From Streptomyces aurantiacus JA 4570 (lineage in GTDB: Bacteria; Actinomycetota; Actinomycetes; Streptomycetales; Streptomycetaceae): 62,992 nt of DNA. The position numbers and the translations under genes are program-made. Where the stretch lies: positions 1 through 62,992 of the forward strand of contig NZ_AOPZ01000217.1 in NCBI RefSeq assembly GCF_000414115.1, in the 5' to 3' direction. The notes beneath the pieces are model-generated. The model saw only the letters and a program-made list of their open reading frames with translations. It was not told the origin of the DNA and did not search any database. Positions 51,573 through 59,522 of the stretch are shown here, in pieces (the stretch's first letter is position 1; each line of letters starts with the position of its first letter).

Positions 51573-54500
51573 ATGCGGCGAGCAGTGAAGACGCTGGCCA
51601 TATGTCTGGCGGCGGCGCTGACCGCGGCAGTCGCGGTGCTGGCTTCACTCGCAGCCAATGCCGCGACCGCGCACGACCGTTGGCCGGGCGTCCTCGACGC
51701 GATCCGGGCAAGCCCCTGGCCCTGGGTGGGCGGACTCGGCGCCGGGGCAGTGGCCTTGGCCGTGACCGCGGCTCTGATCAGTGGCGGCCCCACGGCCGCC
51801 GCCCAGGACCCACCCCCGCCCGTCGCGCCCGTCGCGCCGGCCTGGGTGGTGGACCGCGCGGAGAGCCGCCGGGCCGCGGCCGCCGTCTGCGCACGCAAGG
51901 CCGAGGCGGTGGGCATCACCACCGCTCTGGAGGGTGCGGGCGGTTTCGGCAAGACCACGCTCGCCACGCTCGTCTGCGCGAACCGGCGAGTGCGGCGCCG
52001 GTTCCGGGGCCGCGTCTACACGGTCACCCTGGGCCGGGACGTACGGGGGCGGGCGGCGATCGCGGCCAAGGTCGCCGAGACGACGGCCTTCATCACCGGC
52101 GACACCACCGCCTTCGAGCATCCTGAACTGGCCGGTGAACACCTGGGGCGGCTGCTGGAACGGCGGCCACGGACCCTGATCGTGCTGGACGACGTCTGGG
52201 AGCCGGAACAGCTGGCACCCTTTCTGCGCGGCGGCAAGAACTGCGTACGACTGGTGACCACGCGGGTCCCGGCCATCCTGCCGGAAGGCGCCGAGCGGCT
52301 CCGGGTGGATGAGATGTCCCCCGAGCAGGCCCGAACGGTGCTCACCTGGGAGCTGCCCGAGCTGCCGGACGAGACCGTGACCGGTCTGCTGCGGGCCACC
52401 GGACGATGGGCCCTGCTGCTGCGGCTGACGAACCGCCTCATAGCCCGGCAGATCGCCACCGGAGCCGACGCGGCGGCAGCCGCCCGGGATGCCTTGGAGG
52501 GGCTGCGGACCGGGGGACCGGCCGCCGGTGAGGCCCCGCCCCAGCCGCTCGACCTGGACGACCCCGCCCGCAGATCCCGCGCCGTCCGCGCGACGATCGA
52601 GGCCAGCACCACCCTCCTCTCGGACGGCGGCTCCCGGCGCTTGGCCGAGCTGGCCGTGTTCGTGGAGGACGAGTCCATCCCCGTACCGATCGTCGTACAG
52701 CTGTGGCAGGCAACGGGCGGCCTCACCGAGCCCCAGGCGCGAGACCTGTGCGCCCAGCTGGACCGGTTCTCCCTCGTTGCCCTCAGTCCGGAGAACGGCG
52801 GGCGGATCACCCTCCACGACGTCCTCCGGGACTACCTGCGCGAGGAGTTGGGGGCAGCCGAACTGCGACGCCTGAACGCCGTCCTGGTGGACGCCGCTCT
52901 CACCGCCGACTGGCTCGCGATCCAGGAGGGCTACCTCCTGGACCACACGATCGAACACCTGCTGGCCGCGGGGCAGACGGGCCGCGCCGAACTGATCGCG
53001 GGCGACATCCGCTGGGTCGAGGCACGCCTCCATCAGCGCGGCCCCACCGCCCTCGTGAGCGACCTCGCCCGTATCCCGACCTCCACCGCGGCCGCCCTGG
53101 CCGGCGACCTCACCCGCGTCGCCCATCTGCTCACCCCCATGGAGTCCGACCGGATCCTGACCGCCGTCCTGCACAGCCGCCTGGCCGAACTCCCGCACTG
53201 GGACCGGCAGATCGCCCTCCGGCAGGCCGCCCACCCCGGCCTCCGCCCACTGCTGGCCAACCACTGGCCGCTCCCCGACCTGCCGGACGCCGCACCCTCG
53301 CGCGTCCTCGCCCACCCAGTGCTGTCGGTGGCGATCGGGCCGGACGGAGCGTGGGTGGCCACCGGCGACGCCCGAGGCGAAGTGGTGATCCAGGATCCCG
53401 GGACAGGTGCCGTCCTCGCGCGAGAGCGCGACCGTACGGGAAGGGCGGTCAGGGCCATGGCCCCTGGCCCCGACGGCAGTTCGCTGATCGTCGGCGTCGG
53501 CAGATCGGTCCTTCGTATCGACCCGCTCGCCGGAGGCCCGACCGAGAGGCTGTTCACTGCCCTCGACGAGATACTGGACGTGGCTACCGCGCCGGACGGG
53601 AGCTGGTGCGCGGCGGCGGACGGACGCGGGTTCACTTACGCGGACCGTGGCACATCCGTCTTCACCCTGGGCCCAGGGCCCGACTTCACCAGGACGCTCC
53701 GGGGCCTGCCCACCAGGCCCTTCGCGGTCGAGCCTCCTGCCGGGACCGGCCACCGGTTTCCACCATGGGACCCGGCGGCGCGGAGACCCCTGGCTGTCGC
53801 ACCCGACGGTCGCCGGCTGGCAACCGCCGGCCCCGGCGACCGGGTTCGCGTGTGGGATGTGGCCTCACGCACTGTGCCGACGCAGATTCTCCTCACCTCG
53901 GCTGCCGCGTGTGCCGCGGCCTTCTCTCCACGTGGGGACTTCCTGCTCACCGCGGACACCCAGGGCAACGTCCGCCGGTGGGACCTCGTCGGCCGCGCGT
54001 CGACGATGATGAGGTCCGAGGATTCGTCCACGCTCCTGACCCGCCACTCCTCCGCCGTCACGGCGCTGGCCGTCGCGCCGTGCGGCACGTGGGCCGCCTG
54101 GGGTGACGAGGACGGGGCCGTCTGCCTGTGGAACCTGTCCCGCGGGCGCCGCCGTGCGGTGTTGACCGGGCACGCGGGCGCCGTCGCCGGTCTCGTCGTC
54201 GCCCCGGACGGCTCCTGGTTGGTCACCGTCGACCGCGGCGGCGAGGCGAGGAGGTGGGAGACGCCGACCGAGCGGCCGGTGGCGCCGGTCGACGCCGGGC
54301 ACCGGCCCGTGGCGGCCGTCGCGTACGCACCGGACGGGTCGCACGTGGCCGCGCAGGGCTCCGCCGCCGTGCGGCTCTACGGGGCGGAGGACGGTGCCAC
54401 CTCGCTGAGGCTCGACAGCTACGGGTGGCAAGAGGTGTTCGGGCCGCAGGACGGGCAGCGCCTGGCCTTCGCTCCCGACGGGACCTGGCTGGCCTTCCCG

Positions 54501-55166
54501 AGCTCGCGCCGTGAGATCGATGTGTGGGACCTCGCCGCCGGGTGCGTCAAGGCGAGTATGAACGACCAGGGCTTCCGCGTGTCCGCGGTGGCGGCCGCTC
54601 CCGACGGCTCCTGGCTGGCCCTCGCGGGCCATGACGGCAACGTGCGGCTCTGCGACCGCGCATCGGGGGAGCAACTGGCTGTGCTGACCGGCGACGGCCG
54701 GGTGCGCTCGGTCGCGGTCTCGCCCGACGCGACCTGGCTGGCGAGTGGCGGAGACAGCGGGGTGGTCACGGTCTGGGACCTGGCCACCCGCACCCGGAGG
54801 AACCAGCTGACCGGCGGGACCGGTGCGGTGCTTACGCTCTCGGTCTCGCCGGACGGCAACTGGCTGTTCGGCGGGGGCGCGGACGGGACCTTACGTCTGT
54901 GGAACCCGCGGACCGGGGCCTACCGGGGCCTGCGCACCGGCAGCGACAGCCCCCTGCACGCGGTGGCCGCCTCCCCGGACGGCCGCTGGATCGCGACGGC
55001 GGGGGAGGACGCCACCGTACGGGTGTGGGACCGCCGGGGCGGACAAGTGGTGGCCGCCCAGCGCACCGAGGGCCCGCTGCGGTCCTGCAGCTGGCGGCCG
55101 GACAGCCGCGGCCTCGCCGTCGGCGGCGACCGCGGCCTCTACGTCTACCGTCTGCTGCCGGCCTGA
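51573..55166 (+). CDS. Membrane-anchored NB-ARC/WD40 STAND protein
   Basis: A 1197-residue protein. Two membrane helices (~7-30 and ~50-70) are followed by a Pro-rich linker and an NB-ARC ATPase: P-loop GAGGFGKTT (121-129), Walker B LIVLDDVW (202-209), sensor VTTR (228-231) and an MHD-like RITLHDVLRDY. The C-terminal ~620 residues hold about a dozen WD40-like blades (VRVWDVASRTV, RRWDLVGR, LRLWNPRTG). STAND proteins of this kind switch between ADP- and ATP-bound oligomers and act in signalling or immunity. No effector domain is visible, so the membrane region may be the effector. ATG 51573 has AGGGGG upstream. Probably monocistronic. Confidence 0.9.
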   Translation: MRRAVKTLAICLAAALTAAVAVLASLAANAATAHDRWPGVLDAIRASPWPWVGGLGAGAVALAVTAALISGGPTAAAQDPPPPVAPVAPAWVVDRAESRRAAAAVCARKAEAVGITTALEGAGGFGKTTLATLVCANRRVRRRFRGRVYTVTLGRDVRGRAAIAAKVAETTAFITGDTTAFEHPELAGEHLGRLLERRPRTLIVLDDVWEPEQLAPFLRGGKNCVRLVTTRVPAILPEGAERLRVDEMSPEQARTVLTWELPELPDETVTGLLRATGRWALLLRLTNRLIARQIATGADAAAAARDALEGLRTGGPAAGEAPPQPLDLDDPARRSRAVRATIEASTTLLSDGGSRRLAELAVFVEDESIPVPIVVQLWQATGGLTEPQARDLCAQLDRFSLVALSPENGGRITLHDVLRDYLREELGAAELRRLNAVLVDAALTADWLAIQEGYLLDHTIEHLLAAGQTGRAELIAGDIRWVEARLHQRGPTALVSDLARIPTSTAAALAGDLTRVAHLLTPMESDRILTAVLHSRLAELPHWDRQIALRQAAHPGLRPLLANHWPLPDLPDAAPSRVLAHPVLSVAIGPDGAWVATGDARGEVVIQDPGTGAVLARERDRTGRAVRAMAPGPDGSSLIVGVGRSVLRIDPLAGGPTERLFTALDEILDVATAPDGSWCAAADGRGFTYADRGTSVFTLGPGPDFTRTLRGLPTRPFAVEPPAGTGHRFPPWDPAARRPLAVAPDGRRLATAGPGDRVRVWDVASRTVPTQILLTSAAACAAAFSPRGDFLLTADTQGNVRRWDLVGRASTMMRSEDSSTLLTRHSSAVTALAVAPCGTWAAWGDEDGAVCLWNLSRGRRRAVLTGHAGAVAGLVVAPDGSWLVTVDRGGEARRWETPTERPVAPVDAGHRPVAAVAYAPDGSHVAAQGSAAVRLYGAEDGATSLRLDSYGWQEVFGPQDGQRLAFAPDGTWLAFPSSRREIDVWDLAAGCVKASMNDQGFRVSAVAAAPDGSWLALAGHDGNVRLCDRASGEQLAVLTGDGRVRSVAVSPDATWLASGGDSGVVTVWDLATRTRRNQLTGGTGAVLTLSVSPDGNWLFGGGADGTLRLWNPRTGAYRGLRTGSDSPLHAVAASPDGRWIATAGEDATVRVWDRRGGQVVAAQRTEGPLRSCSWRPDSRGLAVGGDRGLYVYRLLPA

Positions 55167-55222
55167 CGGCCCGGCCTCACTTCAGGTGTCGGCCTGACGG
55201 CCCGGCCTCACTTCAAGTGCCG
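55161..55222. repeat. 31-bp duplicate spanning two convergent stop codons
   Basis: Units 55161-55191 and 55192-55222 differ at two positions. Unit 1 contains the end of the STAND gene; unit 2 contains the end of the hydrolase gene (HLK and stop). The duplication separates two genes whose ends once overlapped or abutted. Confidence 0.9.
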
Positions 55223-55927
55223 GTCGTAGAACCGGCCCCCGTCCTCCATCTCGAACCACGGGGTGCCGAGGTGCCCGCCCATATTGGCGTGCAGCGTCTT
55301 CTCCTTGGTGCCGAAGGCGTCGAACAGGTCCAGGGCCCGTTGCCGGGGGTTCCCTTCGTCGTCCCACTGGAGCAGGAGCAGCAGCGGAACGGTGATCTGG
55401 CGGGCCTCCTCGCGCTGGGCGCGGGGCACGTAACCCCCGGCGAAGAAACCGGCGGCCGCGACGCGCGGCTCGACCACCGCGAGGCGGATGCCGAGGGCGG
55501 TCCACCCCGAGTACCCGACCGGGCCGCCGATCTCGGGCAGCGCAAGGAGGGCGTCCAGGGTGGTCTGCCATTCCGGGGCCGCCTTTTCGACCATCGGGCC
55601 GACGACGGACTCGAAGATCTCGTCGACCGGCTCCCCGGCCCGCATCGCCCGGCGGAGCTCGGCGCGGGCCTGCTCGTCGGCGGCGGAACGGGGCCGGTCA
55701 CCGCATCCGAGGGCGTCGATGGTGGCCACCGCGTAGCCGTACGCCGCGGTTTGCCGGGCCCGGGCCACCAGCCGGGGCTGCGCCTTGGGCAGGCCGTTGT
55801 TGTGGGCCATCAGGATCAGCGGAGCCGGTGCGGATCCAGGCGTCCACAGGGTGCCGGGGATCTCACCGAGGGTGAATTCGCGCTCCAGTACGCCGTCGTC
55901 GAGGCGCTGTTCGGAGGTGAATCGCAT
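55208..55927 (-). CDS. Alpha/beta hydrolase, dienelactone hydrolase-like
   Basis: A 239-residue cytoplasmic hydrolase. The nucleophile elbow is VGYSGWTALG (Ser of GYSGW), preceded by LILMAHNNGLPKAQPRLVAR and TIDALGCGDRP; the acid and His are likely in LLLQWDDEG and ANMGGHLGTPWFE. The elbow GYSGW instead of GxSxG with small residues is typical of a dienelactone hydrolase-like subgroup. ATG 55927 starts it. It converges with the STAND gene, separated only by the repeat. Substrate unknown. Confidence 0.88.
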   Translation of the reverse strand: MRFTSEQRLDDGVLEREFTLGEIPGTLWTPGSAPAPLILMAHNNGLPKAQPRLVARARQTAAYGYAVATIDALGCGDRPRSAADEQARAELRRAMRAGEPVDEIFESVVGPMVEKAAPEWQTTLDALLALPEIGGPVGYSGWTALGIRLAVVEPRVAAAGFFAGGYVPRAQREEARQITVPLLLLLQWDDEGNPRQRALDLFDAFGTKEKTLHANMGGHLGTPWFEMEDGGRFYDRHLK

Positions 55928-56164
55928 GGTCGTGCCTTTCGGGAGTGTTCTCGAGCGGCACTCCCGGACGACCTATCGCCCGACCGTGACCCCGGAGGGG
56001 AGCACCCATGTCGATACTGCGTTCACGGGTACCACCTCCTCGTTCTCTCGCACGGCCTCAGGGAGACTAGCGTGGCCGCCCTGGTTCGCCCAACGGGTTT
56101 TCACGGGGGTTCCTTGGCCGGACGCCATGGAGCCACTCGCCCAAGGCCCCGGCGCACCGCGCCC

Positions 56165-56920
56165 TCAGCCCATCCCCCGCATCCTGTTGATCTCGCTCGT
56201 CTGCTGCGCCACCACGTCGTTGGCCATCTCCTCGACCAGCAGGTTGTTGCCCTGCGAGAGGGCGTCGGTCGCCATCGTCACCGCGCCGGTGTGGTGGGTG
56301 ATCATCAGTTTCAGGAAGAGCTGGTCGAATGCCTCGCCCTTGGCCGCGCGCAGCTGCTTGAGCTGGGCCGGGGTCGCCATGCCGGGCATCCCCGCGTGGT
56401 CGTCGTGGCCGTCGTGCCCGGGCTTCGAGGGCTTCGCCCCCGGCTTCCCCTTCTTGGCGTGGGCCTTCTGCCACCGCTCCATCGCGCCGATCTCCGGCTT
56501 CTGGGCGGCGGTGATGCGCTCCGCGAGCCGCTTCACCTTCGTGGACTTCGCCCGCTTCGGGGCGAGTTCGGTCATCTCCAGGGCCTGGCTATGGTGCGGG
56601 ATCATCTTCTCGACGTACTCGAAATCGGCGGAGTTCGGGCTGTCGTCGTCGGTTCTCTTCTTCGCGGCGTCCTCGGCGGACAGGGTGGCCGCCGTCTCGC
56701 CCGGTTTGCCCGGGGCGATCACCGAAGGGCCGGACGAGGACGGGGACTTGGCCCCGTTGTCCGATCCCGATGACGAGCCCGAGTCGCAGGCTCCGAGCAC
56801 GAGGACGGCTGCCGTGAGCAGACCGGTCACGGCACAGGCGCGCCTGACGGACGCGGCGGACGCGGCGGACGCGGCGGGCGCGACGGACGTACGGGCGGCG
56901 GACGTACGGCGGTGGGGCAC
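56165..56920 (-). CDS. DUF305 lipoprotein
   Basis: A 251-residue secreted lipoprotein. An Arg-rich start with a short Asp/Ala/Gly repeat leads to a hydrophobic core and lipobox (LVLGAC), so the protein is membrane-anchored outside. The mature part has two ferritin-like DUF305 modules: FEYVEKMIPHHSQALEMTEL and FLKLMITHHTGAVTMATDAL, each with a paired HH that could bind metal, plus a His-rich GHDGHDDHAGMPGM linker. Such proteins are often found with copper or other metal homeostasis genes. GTG 56920 has GGAGG upstream. It is divergent from the LVIVD gene. Confidence 0.9.
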   Translation of the reverse strand: MPHRRTSAARTSVAPAASAASAASVRRACAVTGLLTAAVLVLGACDSGSSSGSDNGAKSPSSSGPSVIAPGKPGETAATLSAEDAAKKRTDDDSPNSADFEYVEKMIPHHSQALEMTELAPKRAKSTKVKRLAERITAAQKPEIGAMERWQKAHAKKGKPGAKPSKPGHDGHDDHAGMPGMATPAQLKQLRAAKGEAFDQLFLKLMITHHTGAVTMATDALSQGNNLLVEEMANDVVAQQTSEINRMRGMG

Positions 56921-57096
56921 GGCGACCTCCTGTGGCGCGCGGGTCAGTTGGGTCCGTTCCTAGCACGCCGATGAGCGTCAGCGATCAGGAATGTTCATTA
57001 CGACTGGGTTGCCATCTGTTGATTTGTACATGAGGAGCACGATACTGCGGGTGTCCGTGAACCGTTCGCCTCTGAACGGCCACAAGGGAGGACGCA

Positions 57097-58608
57097 GTGA
57101 CCCTGTTGAACGAACCCCGAACGCGCCGCAGACGCCTGGGAGTTGCGGCGGCAGCGGCCGGGCTGCTCGCCGCGCTGCTCACCGCCGCGCCCGCGGGGGC
57201 GACCCCCGACCCGGGAGACACCCCCAAGGCCCCCAAGAAGGTGTCCAAGAGCGACGCCGCCGACACCAAGGAGGCGATAGCCGACGGCAAGATCCCCGCG
57301 CCGGACGAGATAGTCCACTCGGACAACGTCGAGCACCTCGCCAACATCCCCAAGGACGCGCTGCCCGGCACCAACTCGGACCTCGCCTTCCAGGGCAAGT
57401 ACGCGTTCGCCGGCAATTACGACGGCTTCCGCATCTTCGACATCAGCAACCCGAAGAAGCCGAAGACCGTCTCGCAGGTCCTGTGCCCCGGATCGCAGAA
57501 CGACATCTCGGTCTCCGGAAACCTGCTGTTCCTGTCGACGGACTCCTCGCGCAGCGACAGCTCCTGCTCCAGCACCACGCAGCCCGCCACGGAGAAGTCG
57601 TCCTGGGAGGGCATGAAGGTCTTCGACATCAGCGACAAGAAGAACCCGCGGTACGTCGCCGCCGTCGAGACCGCCTGCGGCTCGCACACCCACACGCTGG
57701 TGCCGGAGGGCCGCAACGTCTACGTGTACGTCTCCTCGTACGCGCCGAACGCCGCGTTCCCCGACTGCCAGCCGCCGCACGACGGGATCTCCGTCATCAA
57801 GGTGCCGCGCAAGGCCCCGCACAAGGCCGCGATGGTCGGGTTCCCCGTGCTGTTCCCGGGCGAGGGCCCGGACGGCGGCGGCAACCCGGGCGGACCCACC
57901 AACCCGGGCGTCTCCAAGACCACCGGCTGCCACGACATCACGGTCCTGCCGTCCAAGGACCTGGCGGCGGGCGCCTGCATGGGTGACGGCATCCTGTTCT
58001 CCATCAAGGACCCCGAACGCCCGAAGGTCATCGACCGCGTGCAGGACAACGTGAACTTCGCGTTCTGGCACTCGGCGACCTTCAACCAGCGTGCCAACAA
58101 GGTCGTGTTCACCGACGAGCTCGGCGGTGGCGGCGGCGCCACCTGCAACGCCGAGGTCGGCCCGAACCGCGGCGCGAACGGGATCTACGACCTCAAGGGC
58201 TGGGGTGACAAGCGCAAACTCGCCTTCAAGAGCTACTACAAGATCCCCCGCCACCAGGCGAACACCGAGAACTGCGTGGCCCACAACGGCTCGCTGATCC
58301 CCGTCCCGGGCAAGGACCTCATGGTCCAAGCCTGGTACCAGGGCGGTGTCTCCGTGTGGGACTTCACCGACTCGTCCAAGCCCCAGGAGATCGCGTACTT
58401 CGAGCGCGGTCCGCTCTCCGCCGATGAACTCGTCGGCGGCGGCTCGTGGTCGGCGTACTACTACAACGGGCACATCTACTCGAACGACATGGAGAAGGGC
58501 TTCGACGTGCTGAAGCTCAAGGACAAGCGCACCGCACCGGCCGACAAGGTGCGCATGCGTGAGCTCAACGTGCAGACGCAGCCGGACTACTTCGGCTGGC
58601 ACGACTGA
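57097..58608 (+). CDS. Secreted LVIVD-repeat propeller protein
   Basis: A 503-residue exported protein. The signal peptide (RRRRLGVAAAAAGLLAALLT, cleavage near AGA-TP) is followed by a linker and propeller blades of the LVIVD type, marked by FRIFDISNPKKPKTV, VFDISDKKNPRYV, SIKDPERPKVID and VSVWDFTDSSKPQ. Conserved His residues (ACGSHTHTL, HDITVL, FWHSAT) could bind metal. The divergent DUF305 lipoprotein gene is a common neighbour, so the two probably act together at the cell surface. GTG 57097 has GGGAGG seven bases upstream. Confidence 0.93.
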   Translation: MTLLNEPRTRRRRLGVAAAAAGLLAALLTAAPAGATPDPGDTPKAPKKVSKSDAADTKEAIADGKIPAPDEIVHSDNVEHLANIPKDALPGTNSDLAFQGKYAFAGNYDGFRIFDISNPKKPKTVSQVLCPGSQNDISVSGNLLFLSTDSSRSDSSCSSTTQPATEKSSWEGMKVFDISDKKNPRYVAAVETACGSHTHTLVPEGRNVYVYVSSYAPNAAFPDCQPPHDGISVIKVPRKAPHKAAMVGFPVLFPGEGPDGGGNPGGPTNPGVSKTTGCHDITVLPSKDLAAGACMGDGILFSIKDPERPKVIDRVQDNVNFAFWHSATFNQRANKVVFTDELGGGGGATCNAEVGPNRGANGIYDLKGWGDKRKLAFKSYYKIPRHQANTENCVAHNGSLIPVPGKDLMVQAWYQGGVSVWDFTDSSKPQEIAYFERGPLSADELVGGGSWSAYYYNGHIYSNDMEKGFDVLKLKDKRTAPADKVRMRELNVQTQPDYFGWHD

Positions 58609-58632
58609 CCTTACGCGCGGTGCGCAAGCACC

Positions 58633-58666
58633 AGGGGGCCGTCCGGCGGGTGCCGGACGGCCCCCT
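58633..58666. terminator. Bidirectional terminator, 15-bp perfect stem
   Basis: AGGGGGCCGTCCGGC (58633-58647), loop GGGT (58648-58651), GCCGGACGGCCCCCT (58652-58666). It lies midway between the convergent LVIVD and S1-protease genes and should stop transcription from both sides. Confidence 0.9.
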
Positions 58667-58685
58667 GTCGCTGTCGCGGTGGTGG

Positions 58686-59375
58686 TCAGTAGCCGACGCG
58701 CAGGCCGTGTGCCGCGAGCACCGGCGCCACCGGCTGGTGGAACGTCGTGCCGCCCGAACTGCAGTTGCCGCTGCCCCCGATGCCGAACCCGAGCGCCGTG
58801 TTCCCGCTGAACGCCGGGCCGCCGCCCATGTCACCCGGCTCCGCGCAGAGGGTCGAGCGGAAGACGCCGTTCACGACGCCCTCGGGGAAGTTGATGGTGT
58901 TGTTCACCGACTGCACGACGCCGCAGCGCAGGCCCGTCGAGCGGCCCGCCTGGCACACCCGCTGGCCGACAGCGGGATGCGCGGCCCGGTCGATGCGGAT
59001 GGACTGGCTGCCCGCGGCGACCACGCTCGGATACGAGTAGTCGGGGTTGGTGTAGCGGATGAGGGCGTAGTCGTTCCCGGGGAAGACCGACACCTCCGTC
59101 ACCCCGACGTGGATGGTCAGGCCCGGATCGGCGAACCAGCGGCTTCCCACGCTCGCGCAGTGCCCGGGCATGATGCCGTAGAACCGGGTGCTGTTCGCGG
59201 CGTTGAAGGACACCGGGCAGCGGCTGCCTCCGGAGCTGTACAGCAGGTCGCCGCCGCGGATCACGCCTGCCGCCGCCTGCCCCGCGGCGGCCGCGCCCCC
59301 GGCGGGGGCCACGAGGAGGGCGAGCGTCGCGAGTGCGACGGTGAGGACCTGGGCCAGGATGGTACGGAGCCTCAT
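58686..59375 (-). CDS. S1 (streptogrisin-like) protease homologue lacking the catalytic serine
   Basis: A 229-residue secreted protein. The signal peptide is ~1-31 (TILAQVLTVALATLALLVAP). The chymotrypsin-like fold of alpha-lytic/streptogrisin proteases is clear: catalytic His72 in MPGHCAS, Asp102 in NDYALIRY, disulfide Cys pairs, and NTALGFGIGGSGNC. But the expected GDSGGP is GDMGGGP: Met183 replaces the nucleophile and an extra Gly follows. It should therefore be proteolytically dead unless another residue substitutes. There is no long pro-region, unlike active streptogrisins. A binding or decoy role is possible. ATG 59375 is the start. Confidence 0.85.
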   Translation of the reverse strand: MRLRTILAQVLTVALATLALLVAPAGGAAAAGQAAAGVIRGGDLLYSSGGSRCPVSFNAANSTRFYGIMPGHCASVGSRWFADPGLTIHVGVTEVSVFPGNDYALIRYTNPDYSYPSVVAAGSQSIRIDRAAHPAVGQRVCQAGRSTGLRCGVVQSVNNTINFPEGVVNGVFRSTLCAEPGDMGGGPAFSGNTALGFGIGGSGNCSSGGTTFHQPVAPVLAAHGLRVGY

Positions 59376-59522
59376 AGCGCGTCCTGTCGGGTGTGGGGGG
59401 GCCGGGCGCCCGTCATTGTGGCCGAGCCCGGCCGCCACGGCGACGATGCGGGCAACCTCCGTTACACAGAGGGGAGTTGGGCCTCGCCGATGCCCGCCCC
59501 GGGCCCTGTGCGACGCGGTGCC

